DNA of 64,000 bases, taken from Colias croceus. Lineage: Eukaryota > Arthropoda > Insecta > Lepidoptera > Pieridae. The stretch lies in contig NC_059568.1 of the NCBI RefSeq assembly GCF_905220415.1, positions 7,812,001 through 7,876,000 on the forward strand. The letters are read 5' to 3'. Made by a program: the position numbers and the translations under genes. The notes below the pieces were generated by a model that saw only the letters and a program-made list of their open reading frames with translations, was not told the origin of the DNA and did not search any database. Positions 24,497 to 35,275 of the stretch are shown piece after piece. Position 1 is the first letter of the stretch. The number at the start of each line of letters is the position of its first letter.

Positions 24497-25235
24497 GTGA
24501 ATTATTTAATAAATCATTTACGTGATTCTTTTCTTGTTCGATGCGGGATGGTGTCGAATTGGTCCCATAAAAATTTTATTAGGATAGGCCCAGTATTTTA
24601 TTTTATGAGCATTTTTGTCTGTATTTGTAAATGTTGCAAGTGCAAGTTTGAAGTCGGTTGTTTTTAACGCAGTTATGTCTTGTATGTAAAACCTTTTGTC
24701 AAAAATAAAATTCTTTATAATTAGCACATATTTTATTATTTATACTCTAGTGAAAAATTTTCAGGTGATTATATAAAAGTAGGGCTCAATTTTTTCGCGA
24801 ACCCTACTTCTAAATAATTACCACTCTTCAATAATTTAAAACTCCTTGACTGAATCCCTTCACACCCTAAAATAAAAAGTGCCTATTAATTTTTCTTATA
24901 GTAAACAGAAATTCAAATTCAATTATAAAAATACTTATTACCGATTTAATACTTTGATGATAATTGATAGTAGAAATATTTATTACTAACCTTGATATTG
25001 TTGTGGACATGATGAAATGTCTCCATATTATTATGTTATATGTAATATATACGATGGTATACAAAAATTATTATCATTCGAACCTGCAATCCTAACTTGA
25101 AGACTCAATAAAACAAAAATTATAATTATTTCTAATTATTCTTATCATCAGAACCCTTTAGTTTCTGTGATCTGTGATCAGAACCAAATAATTACATGAT
25201 AGTAATTAATAACCTTTTAAGTAATACCATCCTAC
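24497..25235. other. Middle of foldback element, nothing recognised
   Basis: AT-rich filler between the LINE remnant and the lepidopteran repeats, inside the foldback element. No domain or motif was seen. Confidence 0.4.
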
Positions 25236-25239
25236 TAAT

Positions 25240-25645
25240 CTATACTTCTATACTAATATTATAAAGAGGAAAGGTTTGTATGTATGTATGTATGGTTTTC
25301 ACGCATAAACTACTATACCGATTTTGATGAAATTTGGCACAGACAATCTTTAGACCCTGAGAAAGAACATAGGCTACCTTTTATTGCGAAATATGTACCA
25401 CGGGCGAAGCCGGGGCGGACCGCTAGTAATATAATAAATGCGAAAGTTTGTGAGGATGTGTGTGTGTTTGTTACTCATTCACGCAAATACTACTGAACCG
25501 ATTACAATGAAATTTAGCACACATATAGACCGTAACTTGGATTAACACATAGGATAGGTTTTATCCCGGTAATCCCACGGGAACGGGAACTATGCGGGTT
25601 TTCCTATGAAAACGCGGGCGAAGCCGCGGGCGGAAATCTAGTGAA
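25240..25645 (+). repeat. Two adjacent common lepidopteran dispersed repeats
   Basis: The first (to about 25428) runs from TAATATTATAAAGAGGAAAG through ACTATACCGATTTTGATGAA to CGGGCGAAGCCGGGGCGGAC. The second (25430-25645) ends with CGGGCGAAGCCGCGGGCGGA. The tails recur at 23.34, 48.0, 58.37 and 61.6-61.85 kb. The second one overlaps the inner end of the right foldback arm. Confidence 0.7.
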
Positions 25646-26085
25646 TAATATAAATAAGAAAACATAAACATTAAGGTCTATACATATCGCTGCAGTGCTG
25701 ATACATGTAAATATGGCCCTTATGCGTCGCAACGACAATAATTGATGACGTCACAGCCGCAGTAGTTTACTACGCAAACATAGTTTTTCAGTTAATTATT
25801 GTAAAAATTATCAAAATTAAATAATTTTTTTTGTAATTGATAGAGCAAATCGGGAGCAATTTTTTTGGAAAAAATTTTTTTATGAAAAGTGAATATTTTT
25901 CATTCTATAGGGAAATCAAGTTTTCAGTATTTGGATTTTTTTTTAAATTAATTATAAATAAACTAATAATTATAGAAGTGGAGCAATTACAGATTCTGAT
26001 GGAGCATTTAAGGAGCAATTTTTTGAGATATTAATAATAATAATAAAAAAACTTTCCGCGCTAACTTCCTTCCGGTTTATAAATT

Positions 26086-26660
26086 ACTTCGAAATTTTCT
26101 TAACCTTTAAAATTACTGTACAAAGTATTATGTCCAAAATTGCAAAGCAAATAATCTTTAAAAAATTTAATACAAATATCGAAATATACCATTTTATTTA
26201 CTAGGAAAGGCGGCGAGATGAAAAATATACATAGAAATATATAACCCTCCATAGATTTATATCATGCTGCCTTTTTAGAAAAAATATAGTTTAGATTGGA
26301 TAAGCACGTTTCATTTATTTCATAGCATAGGTATTTTGATTTACTAGATAGGTAATAAGATAACATCGTAGGTACTTAAACTTGTTTAAAAGTTTTGCAG
26401 AACCTCGAGATACGCGGACGGAAACAGTGGGATACTTGCAATGGATTCAGATTCTCTTTTTACTTTTGAAAGCGAAAATAAGAAAGAGTTCCAGTTGATA
26501 AAAGTAATTATTAAGCACGTAGGTACGAGCTAAACATCTATATGGTTTATATAGTTATATTTAGGTTTTTAACACCAATTCTGTATTTTTAGTGATGAAA
26601 TATTTTGTAAGCTTTTAATTTATGCACATATATAAGTAATGTAATCGACTGGATATTAGT
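26086..26660 (-). other. 3' flank of receptor gene
   Basis: AT-rich DNA between the foldback element and the stop codon of the receptor gene, likely holding its 3' UTR. A minus-strand AATAAA (TTTATT at about 26315) is a candidate poly(A) signal. Nothing else was recognised. Confidence 0.35.
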
Positions 26661-29380
26661 TTACAACTCTTGAGTTTCGCGGATGGAAGTAATGGCTCGC
26701 TGAGGGGAGCTGGTGCTAACCGCCTGGTGCATGATGTGCACCCTTACATCACTGGTCCCTTGTCTATACTCCCTTCGGTGGCGGCTCGCGAGCGGTCCTG
26801 ACAGTGTGCTCTTACAGCAGCAATAGTTAAATAGGTGAGCGAAGGCGCGGCGGAAGTTTCGGTTCAGGATACCGTACATAAAGCTCGTAAACACCGAACG
26901 ACCGACGCCAACCCAAACACTATTGTAGTACTTAGCGTCGCTCACGACCCGTAAATCGATGGAAGCGATCAAATACGGCATCCAGGCCGAGAAAAATAGC
27001 ATGTATGCAATAATATTTAACATAGCGATAGAGCTGTCACGTCCGTAAGCAAGGGAGCGCTTGTAACTTATTTGTTGCCTAGCGCGACGGCGGACTCCGA
27101 AGTACGATGAGATCAGACAGTATATGGTGCAAACGGATGGTAGAACGTGAAATAGCCCGGTTGAAAAGACTCTGAAGTAGCTGTTGCCGAGGTGGACGCG
27201 CTTACAATAGTCGTAGTCGAGATCCAAGTACACGCCAATGGCACCGAGTGTGAAGCTCAAGAGAAAGATAAACACCGTGATGAAAGCGGTGTTGCAGGCA
27301 ACCAGCTTATCGTACGCGGCCTGGGAGCAGCACAGCCTCAGATAGTCTTCAACTGCCACGCACTGCAAAATGACAAAATTACTGAAAACACCCCACCTTT
27401 GAGAAGACTTCCACTCGCACTGTGGGCTATTTGCATCGTCCTCTGCAGTACAGACTGTAGAGTGTAGTGTATTAAAATAGACTTACCAAAAAGAATAGGC
27501 TGTAGCAGTATGTTGCAGAAACTGTAATGAACTGTTGTGCGTTGCAAACATACTGGTTGTCCCACTCTCCCGATAGAAGTACCACGGACGATATCGGCAT
27601 CACGCAAGCAGTAATACACAAATCTGCCATGCCGACGCAAGCGAGAAAGACGAAGCCTACGACAAATAATTCAATATAATATGCTAATAACTTATTGCGA
27701 TTAATAGGGCGAGTTGCTACTGGCCTGGTCCGAGGCAATTCTTAAAGATTTACACAAATATACCTATATTACCAATTTAAAAATGTTACATTTCCGGATT
27801 CCTGTTTTTTTTTATTTTATTTGAATAGGTAATTCTTTTTTGCTCACGTCCTGCTATCCTGGCAGTGCAAATATAAAGTTATGTCAAAGGATGCAGATTT
27901 TATAATTACAATTTTAGATGTCCAACTGTTTCTATTTATTTATTCAGAATTATAAATAATATGTAATATATGTTGAAAAACATGTAAGTCCCAAATAAAA
28001 ATGGAAATAATAGTTCTACTTATTTACGCATTATTTCCTAAACTGATATACTAAGGCTCAAGTTCGCGTGTTGTAAATAGCAATGCAATTGCGACATAAA
28101 AACAAAAAAAAAGCTACTTCAGAGTCTTTTCAACCGGGCTATTTCACGTTCTACCATCCGTTTGCAACATTGATTATTATGATTTAAGTAAATTTTAAAG
28201 TATATATTTTAATTCGCAAAATTGCAACGCAAACTGTGCTGCAGCCTTTATAGGTAATTTAAACAAAAATATGTTAAAAAAATATTGAAATGATAAATGA
28301 TATTTAGTAATTTAGTAATGAAATATAAATAAACATTTTATGTACCTATTTCATTACAAAATATTATAACGTTCAATTAATTATATCCTAAATTAATCAT
28401 AACAAGATTTCCCTTCGCCAAATTTCGAAAACCATCGCTAGTACAGAAATAAAGGAGCTTAGATAATAATAATAAAATAAATATAGTTAAAAAAAGAACT
28501 AAAAAACACGTTTTAATAAGATAAACTTATCAAATTGTATTGTCACCCGTCCTTGATAAGTTGAAATTGTTGAATAAAATCTAATCTAAAGGAGTGGAAG
28601 AGTCGAGTCGGTTACATACAAACGTATAGGCATACAAACATACCTAGGTGAAACAAATAAAAGCGTGTTACAGATAACAAAACGATTTACATACCGACTC
28701 TTCTGAGACTGTACTCGACGAAGAAGGAAGCCACGAAGAAGCCATTGAGGATGGTCCCGATGGTAGACAGCAACACCATGAATATCAGTCGGCCCACCTT
28801 GGGCCATTCCCCGCTGAGGGTCACCGGAGAGTATTCGGTGACCGCTGAAATTGATGTTCTATTGAGCATGCCCACCCCATGCATGGGGCGAATCTTACCT
28901 GTTAAAAAATATCAATAGGTATATATCCCAAAGAAACATACTTTCAAGGCCGCGTCATAGCCCCCCCCCCCCCTCTTTTCCCCTCTCTTCACCCTTCCCC
29001 CGCACCATGGACAAACGTATGTCACTTTGTCTAACACAACATTTTTTTAACACGTTTCTCACGAATTTATTATTTTTTAAACACCGCGGAAGCAATTAAA
29101 CTAACATTACTTTTCAATAATAACGTAAGTAAATACGTATATGATTGAATATTAAATATAATAAATCACAATACAAGATTTAGAAAAAAACAATCACTTT
29201 AACAATAAACGATTTAAGCTTAGAGAAAAGTTTTTCGCGAAACGCCTTAAAAAAATCTCGCGTTGTTTGATCCGAAAATTCACAAATACGACACTAAAAA
29301 TCGAGAAATTGATGATCACTCTACTTACATATTATGTGGGTACTTTTTTCAACTACTTGCGGACAGATTGACGCCCCCAT
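26661..29380 (-). CDS. Atypical rhodopsin-class GPCR, 4 coding exons
   Basis: Exons on the minus strand are 29380-29329, 28898-28695, 27656-27487 and 27362-26661. All junctions are GT/AG and in phase, giving exactly 375 codons plus stop. The start is ATG at 29380 in GCCATGG. Seven membrane segments lie at about 53-80, 86-113, 123-152, 162-188, 205-230, 252-277 and 288-312. Class-A landmarks are N69 (TM1), D97 (TM2), the C123-C195 disulfide pair, P217 (TM5), and W269 with P271 (TM6). The DRY motif at the end of TM3 is E147-D148-Y149, so the usual arginine is lost. NPxxY in TM7 is TSFMY (301-305). The TM4 tryptophan is also missing. There is one N-glycosylation site (N30-R-T) before TM1, and a CCC cluster (323-325) after TM7 could be palmitoylated. 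It is an orphan receptor: ligand and coupling cannot be told. Confidence 0.85.
28112..28166 (+). repeat. 55-bp inverted copy of receptor exon 4 inside its own intron 2
   Basis: These 55 bases are identical to the reverse complement of 27128-27182, which encode the TM5 region (SYFRVFSTGLFHVLPSVC) of the receptor gene. In the pre-mRNA this segment is antisense to exon 4 and lies about 930 bases before it, so the two could pair as a 55-bp duplex. No poly(A) or target duplication marks it as a retrocopy. Confidence 0.9.
28961..28973. repeat. Poly(C) tract of 13
   Basis: A run of 13 C, followed by a CT-rich stretch, lies in intron 1 of the receptor gene. It is a likely slippage site and a place where assemblies and reads may differ. 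Confidence 0.9.
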
Positions 29381-29660
29381 GGCTCGAGTACGTGCGATCC
29401 TAGTGATGCGTTTTTGAAAATGAACGGAGCCTAGTCGGAGCCGTACGCAGGGGCTGCATCTCCCGCTGCCCGTATTGTGTATAAACATTGCAATTCAAGG
29501 TCGCGCAGGTCTACCTCAGGAAACTATCGGTCCTGTGTAAATTATTTTACGACATAACTCCGTCGAACGCGGACATATCGAGCCAATATTTTCGTAAATC
29601 GTGAAAAGCGCGAGTTGATAAGAAAAACAGCGCATCCCATCGCAATTGTGTCTTCGTTGA
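29381..29660 (-). promoter_or_regulatory. 5' UTR and promoter region of receptor gene
   Basis: This GC-richer block with many CG dinucleotides directly precedes the ATG at 29380 on the minus strand, in contrast to AT-rich DNA further out. It ends near 29660. No TATA box is evident. The start of transcription cannot be placed. Confidence 0.45.
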
Positions 29661-30483
29661 GTGAAATATAGGTAAGTGCTTAGTTAGTACATATTAATAT
29701 GATAATTATTTATGTTTGTTACATAGTTAGGTGGTTGATATTTGCGTCATGGCGCCCCGATCAATTGATTTTTCCACTTCATTTCCTTTTGATTTACAAA
29801 GACGGTACAATAGATTGTGTGAAAACATTATAATAACACATAAAACAAATAACACGCTTTAAGGCACGGGTAAAAATATTTGTAAATGGAAAATTGTCTG
29901 TTTAAAAAGAGTTCACTAAATCTTCCATTAGCAAAATATTTATAAATAGAGCACCCCACGCTGTTCCAATCAAATTATTCGGATAAAAAAGGATAAAAAT
30001 TATGTTTTTTTCAAGTCCAAAAATATAAATAGAGAATAAAAATGTATCTTTTAATTTTTATAAAACTTTAGGTTTTAGGCTTGAAATATCATACAACTTG
30101 AACACAAATAATATATAATATAGGTACTATAGGTACCAGTCAGTAGTTACAGTTAATTATTATTTTAACATAAAAAAAATGTTTAATTCTTTTAGTTTAG
30201 CCGACAGGTTCAAAATGGTGAAAAAAAAGAAATTGGTAACTCATGAATGACAAGTAGAAGAATGTTTTTAAGCATTATTTCCACATAAAAAACGTTTCAA
30301 AAAAAACAGATGTTTCGTATTTCACTCATATCTCAAAAAATATTCATATTTAAGAAATCTAAGAAAAAAAATCAAAGAGGAGGATATTTTTGATGGAATA
30401 CCCAAACACCGGAATTCCAGGTCTTAACCTCAGTTTGTGGGGTGTCGCCGTGTCGGGACCTCGCAGTTCGTGGGGTTTGCCAG
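29661..30483. other. Intergenic, nothing recognised
   Basis: AT-rich DNA with a GC-richer stretch at 30400-30480 (CGGAATTCCAGGTCTTAACC and on) that may be part of a repeat. No gene was supported. Confidence 0.35.
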
Positions 30484-30607
30484 TATAATCATATTAATAT
30501 ATCAAGTACATTGTGCATGATATATAAATTGTAATTGTAATTTTATGTATGTATGTTTAATAATAAATAAATTTGAAATTCGAAATTTTTATATTAATAT
30601 GATTATA
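30484..30607. repeat. 124-bp inverted-repeat element
   Basis: TATAATCATATTAATATA at 30484-30501 is exactly repeated in reverse complement at 30590-30607. Probably a small MITE. The AT-only arms leave some chance of coincidence. Confidence 0.45.
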
Positions 30608-30944
30608 GTTAAGGTGTTAATTTTAATTTAATAACTTGACAATAATTGCTTGATAATTTTAAGCTATTTATACTAATAATAATAAATATAATATTATGTA
30701 GGCTAAAACACCACTAACGTTTGAATTAAATCTGTGCGTTTAACTTTAATATTGGTGAAAATCGAGTCGAAAGCAATCATTCTAACCATAGAGATCTATT
30801 CTGTGATCTGTGATTCTAACTTACCTACAGATACAAGTAAAGCTTAATAACAAAGAGATGAAGCTTAATAAAAAGAGGATAGATTTGCTATAAGTATATT
30901 AAGAAGAGCTGGAACGTCAACACATTTACACATTGCACATGTTA

Positions 30945-31165
30945 GGCCGGGAGATACTGACACAAAATTTCGGGTCATTTGTAACAGGATGGCGGTCTAG
31001 AGGGGTCTTACTTATCCGACGAGTGTGACTTACGCCCACGCGACTAGTCCGCCGGTACCAGCGTTCTGACCATCATTTTTCTTTTTGTCATTGCGTAATA
31101 AGACCTCTGTAGAACCGCCATTCTGTTACAAATGACCCGAAATTTTGTGTCAGTATCTCCCGGCC
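30945..31165. mobile_element. Tc1/mariner-type MITE, 221 bp, TA target site
   Basis: Arms of about 65 bp starting GGCCGGGAGATACTGACACA are inverted at the two ends and differ at few positions. TA flanks both sides (30943-30944 and 31166-31167). There is no coding capacity. TA duplication and simple inverted ends fit a non-autonomous Tc1/mariner element. Confidence 0.85.
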
Positions 31166-31167
31166 TA

Positions 31168-31861
31168 TGTATGTGTCATATTTTGCAATTGTTTATAAAT
31201 ACAGGGTGATGTAATTGGTGTAGTACGAATATCTAAAAATCTATGAAGAATTTTGTGATACAGTAAATGGAAGAATTATATACTATTTTACAGTATTTAA
31301 TAAAATCATTTAATTTTTTGTTCATTTTCATTAGAAATGTCAATTTTTCTCACCAAGGTGGAAATTTGGATGATAAGGATCTTATTAGAAAAATATAAAT
31401 TTTGACTAAAATCGGCATTTTTTTTTCAAAAATCAAATTACTAATTAATAATCAGAGTTATCACCATTTACATTAATTTACAAACGATATCGGTTGTTCT
31501 TACTTAAAATTGAATACCAATGTCTTATTGCGGTATGTGTTCTTTGGAAGTGTTCGTAAAGTTGTTGATCCGTAATTAAATTTTGCGGAAAATCTTTTAG
31601 AGCGCTTAGTTGTGACATATCCTAAGCATATTCAATAGAATTAAAAGACGAGCGAATATGCAAGCCAGTCTAAAACTTGAATATTTTCTAAAATGAAACT
31701 AGAGTCGCATTTATTTTTGAACATACTGTAAGTGAAATTGCATAAGTGTGAGTACTGTGAACATGCCAGCTTTGCTTAATTGACCGATAAACGAAGTGAT
31801 TAGTTCGTTCTTTATTTAAATAATTAAAAAGGAGTCAGTAGGTTTTTGTTTTGACATTGTG
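31168..31861. other. Intergenic between MITEs
   Basis: AT-rich. It starts with ACAGGGTGATGTAATTGGTG, which has the look of a repeat end, but a matching second end was not found. No exon was recognised. Confidence 0.35.
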
Positions 31862-31864
31862 TTA

Positions 31865-32291
31865 GGGCGGCCGTACACGGACCGAGCAGACGGCAGACAC
31901 GGCTGAGCGACGAACACGGACGGCTCGAGCGGTCGGCGTCAACTGCTCGAGCCGTCGGTTGTTGACCGCTCGAGCCGTCGCTACCAACCGCTCGAGCCTT
32001 TGATTTTTTGACTAGTCGCGTCATTAATTTTCAGGGGGGAGGGAGTTGTCGATGGCTCTATCGCAGTCAACGGCTCGAGCAGTCGGTGTATGCCTCACGA
32101 GTCACGACCGCTCGCGAGCCGTCAACGGCACGGTGGAATTTCGTCATGCAGTTGACGGCTTGAAGCGGTCGCGACGGCTCGAGCCGTCACGTGTACGGCG
32201 GTGAATGAATGTCTATAGTTCACCGCGCCGCGCCGTCGCCGCTTCAAGCGGTCAGTCTCAACCGCTTGAAGCGGTCCGTGTACGGCCGCCC
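31865..32291. mobile_element. GC-rich Harbinger-type MITE, 427 bp, TTA target site
   Basis: Perfect 20-bp inverted ends GGGCGGCCGTACACGGACCG sit at 31865-31884 and 32272-32291. They are flanked by the 3-bp duplication TTA (31862-31864 and 32292-32294), typical of PIF/Harbinger. The interior is far richer in GC than its surroundings and is built from repeated palindromic words: CGGCTCGAGCCG-like motifs (at least six) and CGCTTCAAGCGG/CCGCTTGAAGCGG motifs (three). A reading frame on the minus strand is a by-product of these repeats. Confidence 0.85.
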
Positions 32292-32316
32292 TTAGGATCA
32301 TAGGCTATATTATATC

Positions 32317-32494
32317 AGAGCTAGCGCGCACGAGCAACTTTGTCTCCGCAACTATTTTGTCTCCGCAACTATTTTGTCTCTCCAGCCATGGGCTAGTATG
32401 AAAGTGCGCGTACGTAGCGACGCAACTCCCAATACAAATTGATGGGAGAGACAAAATAGTTGCGGAGACAAAGTTGCTCGTGCGCGCTGGCTCT
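32317..32494. mobile_element. MITE, 178 bp, ~47-bp inverted repeats
   Basis: The ends GAGCTAGCGCGCACGAGCAA (left) and GAGCCAGCGCGCACGAGCAA (right, reverse complement) continue inward through ACTTTGTCTCCGCAACTATT on both arms. The left arm has the segment CTCCGCAACTATTTTGT twice. A clear target duplication was not found. It lies 25 bases from the Harbinger-type MITE. Confidence 0.75.
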
Positions 32495-32995
32495 TAAAAA
32501 AATGTTTTTTTCCTACCGAAATTGATGTAACGTTCGAACCAATACCAATCAATGGAAGCAATATTTGCCGATAAGTCATTATTTAGCTTGCGCTGTAAAA
32601 ACCATTAACCAAGATATATTAAAACTCGTTATTCGCCCGCGGCTTCTCTCGCGTGGGGCTTGGACTACAAAATTTTGTAGTCCAGTCATGGATTTTGAAG
32701 AAAAGTATGAAATTTTTATGAAGCGTATAAAATCTTCTCAAACATTTATTTTAGCAAATACCGATATGGAAATCTCTATTTCTTATTTAGGGTTCCGTAC
32801 CGAATGGGTAAAACGGGACTAGTAGGATATTAGGTAATCATAATCCGCTCAAAAAGGTGGATTAACTGCGTTTTAATTCCTCTTTTAAATATTCGAGTCG
32901 GACTTGTCGTTTAGAAATTATGATTGGTATGATAAAAATTAAAAACATCTGAGTTAGAAAAAACATTTTGAAATGAAATACGTTTATTATGGATA
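32495..32995. other. Repeat fragments
   Basis: Holds pieces of common lepidopteran repeats, such as CCCGCGGCTTCTCTCGCG at about 32637 and AGGGTTCCGTACCGAATGGG at about 32789. The 85-codon frame here is made of repeat sequence and is not a gene. Confidence 0.4.
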
Positions 32996-33880
32996 TGTTA
33001 CCGGAAATGTGTGAAATCAAGGAATTGTATACAAATCCTAGGAAATGTGTACAATTTCGGTACTATTTAGGAAATGTATAAAATATTGTTTAAAAAACTA
33101 TTTAAAATGCATATCTCCTAGGAAATGTATAATTTTCCTCGGAATTGTATATAATTCCAATATCGTATTAGGAAATGTATAATTTATAAAGTAAAATATG
33201 CTTTCTGTAATAAAACACGTTGTTAATTTTTTTTTAATGATAAGTAGCACTTATTGAGACAATCGGGTAACAGTCATATCGTAAAACAATAATAATATGT
33301 TGATCAACTACCTATTAACTTGTAACGTACAAATTTTTATTTGCAGGTAATCAGTCTGATAATTAAGTAATTATAAATGTCACATTATAAAAGTAAAGTA
33401 AGTGTCACAGTATAAAATAACCCGTCCGACTAGGGCCCTTCCGGCCTCCTCCACTCAAGCGACAGCCCAAGCCGCGGTTCGAGATCCCCGTCAAGGGGGG
33501 ACGCCCTTGCGCATGTCGCTACCAGGGTGAACCTTCAGTTCACCCACGTGTCCGCATTAAAATGTAGTAGCCCTTCTGGCTAACATTGAGAATCACCACA
33601 CAAAAAAAAAGTTTGAAATATGTCACATTATATTATAATACTTTGTCAGTCCATATAGCTATTTATTTTTGCAGGGTAAGCTCGAATGGCATTTGAAAGT
33701 GCATTATAATTTATTTTTAAAGCACAGACATCTTGCTGTAGCAATACACCTCGTCCCGTTGTCCCCGCGTACCTTCCAATATCTTAAATGTTTTACATTT
33801 CCGTGCGATTTTAGGAATTATATACATTTCCTAGGAATTGTATACAATGACGGATTACATACATTTCCGTTAACAGATAC
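32996..33880. mobile_element. Inverted-repeat element with GGAAATGTATA motif arrays
   Basis: Both ends carry arrays of (T)AGGAAATGTATA / GGAATTGTATAC words in opposite orientation: 33000-33185 on the left and 33797-33880 on the right. The outermost 60 bases, starting GTTACCGGAAATG and GTTAACGGAAATG, are similar in inverted orientation. Class and target duplication are not clear. A 230-bp SINE-like insertion sits in the middle. Confidence 0.5.
33390..33619 (+). mobile_element. SINE-like insertion with 13-bp direct repeats
   Basis: A GC-rich segment of 230 bp in AT-rich DNA, flanked by ATGTCACATTATA (33377-33389 and 33620-33632). It contains GCGGTTCGAGATCC, close to a pol III box B, and has an A-run (33602-33610) near the right end. 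Box A was not identified, so the SINE call is tentative. Confidence 0.45.
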
Positions 33881-34336
33881 ATAAAAAAGATACAATGAAA
33901 AAGAAACAAGTACCTAGGTAGTTACTTATATAATATATTATATGCCACAATTTATAGGCCTGACACTCAATGTATTACACTGATTTTCAGTGGTTTTAAA
34001 GAAACTTCTACGTTTACTCTTACCACTAAAACGGTTTAAATGAAATCTTGATAAAGATGAAGAAAGAGCCAGAAAAAATATAGTGTTTTACTGAAAATTC
34101 CCTCGGGTACTATGCGAATGAAGTCATGATGACTGATAAACCTTCTCAGAGAAAATTTTAGTCTTTACAAATACTAATTTACGTAAGTACCTACGATGAA
34201 TAATAATAGTAGATACCTACTGTCCGGGCACAGATAGAGCAAGTAGTACCTATGTATGTTTGGAAGATGTAAGTCCATGGAATGTCGCCTAGAGATTTTT
34301 TGGCCTGATTTATATATGTTATAGGAAATATCTGTT

Positions 34337-35163
34337 CTTGTTCTACTGGAAGGAAATCTAAAGACTTGGGAAGGGAAGATGATCAAATCTCTAAATAAAG
34401 AGAGCTCGAAAGTGGGTTTAAAGATGAACATTACAAAAACGAAACTGCAGATGACCAACTCAGTAATGGATCCCATCGTAATCGAAGATCAACAAATAGA
34501 ATATGTCGATGAATATTGCTACTTGGGTCAGATAATCTCCGCTAGAGACCAAACAACCAAGAAACTAAATAAAAGGATTGCCAATGGATGGAAAAGATTT
34601 TGGTCTCTAAAGGAAATTGTAAAATTAAAATATCACAGCATGGCAATAAAACGGAAAGTTTTCAACATCTGTATCCTTCTATGCATCACCTACGGCTGCG
34701 ATACATGGTCCCTTACTAAATACCATTGGGATAAATTAGCAAAGTGCCAGAGAAGCATGGAACGGCATGACAAGAACCAAAAGGCAAGATCGAATAAGTA
34801 ACCTGCAATTTAGAGCGAAAAAAAAAATTACCGATATCCTGGAAAGTATAGACCTCCAAAAATGGAGCCATAATATGTTGACAAGAAAAATGGAGCCAAA
34901 TTGTCACCAACTGGTATCCAAGGGACGGCAAGAGAAGTCGAGGAAGACAACATATGCGCTGGGAAGACGAGCTTAAACTTACCGCGGGACCCAAATGGAG
35001 GAGAGTAGCCAAAGACCGGAAGCAATGGAAATTACTGGAGGAGGCCTTTGCCAGAAGGCACACTGAGTTGAGAGATATACTTTAGCGATGAAAACAACAC
35101 AGCCAAAAAATAATAAAAAAACCATTCTCACCCAGTCAAAAAGGCTAAGTAAATAAATAAATA
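34337..35163 (+). pseudogene. RTE-like LINE, 3' end of reverse transcriptase ORF, frameshifted
   Basis: Frame one (34379-34801) reads KVGLKMNITKTKLQ and then QIEYVDEYCYLGQIIS, the conserved region just after the YADD box in RTE-type endonuclease/reverse transcriptases, followed by ITYGCDTWSLTK. Two frameshifts later the typical C-terminus appears (WEDELKLTAGPKWRRVAKDR, then QWKLLEEAFARR), ending in TAG at 35083-35085. The 3' end is AAATAAATAAATAAT, fitting RTE elements with short simple-repeat tails. It is 5'-truncated: endonuclease and catalytic residues are gone. Confidence 0.8.
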
Positions 35164-35275
35164 ATAGGAAATATATTAAAATTATCCATCACTTCCTGGG
35201 ATATGTACGTATTAAATAATAATTAAACAATATTTTATACATTGCTTTTAAATAGATGCTTCGGAATTAGGTATA

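Larger units (their letters stand above)
22597..26076. mobile_element. Foldback-like element with long terminal inverted repeats and 9-bp TSD
   Basis: The outer ends are ACCGGAAGGAAGTTAGCGCG and its reverse complement, flanked on both sides by the 9-mer TTATAAATT (22588-22596 and 26077-26085). The left arm (22597-23399) and right arm (25584-26076) match in inverted orientation. The left is longer because it has three 159-bp tandem units, the right one. Long inverted repeats built of tandem units, a 9-bp duplication and a variable middle are the hallmarks of foldback/Mutator-like elements. The middle contains a LINE fragment, a small insertion with a box-B sequence and common lepidopteran repeats, and no transposase. 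Assignment to foldback versus another Mutator-like type is inference. Confidence 0.8.

Noticed and set aside
22639..26034. Frames of 65-71 codons repeated at 22.6-22.9 and 25.8-26.0 kb with similar protein sequence
   Set aside because: They are translations of the 159-bp foldback arm units, not genes. Similarity comes from the DNA repeat.
27192..27467. 91-codon plus-strand frame opposite the receptor exons
   Set aside because: Shadow of the real minus-strand coding exon 4.
31824..32024. 66-codon minus-strand frame with S/R-rich sequence
   Set aside because: It lies in the palindromic array of the Harbinger-type MITE and reflects its composition.
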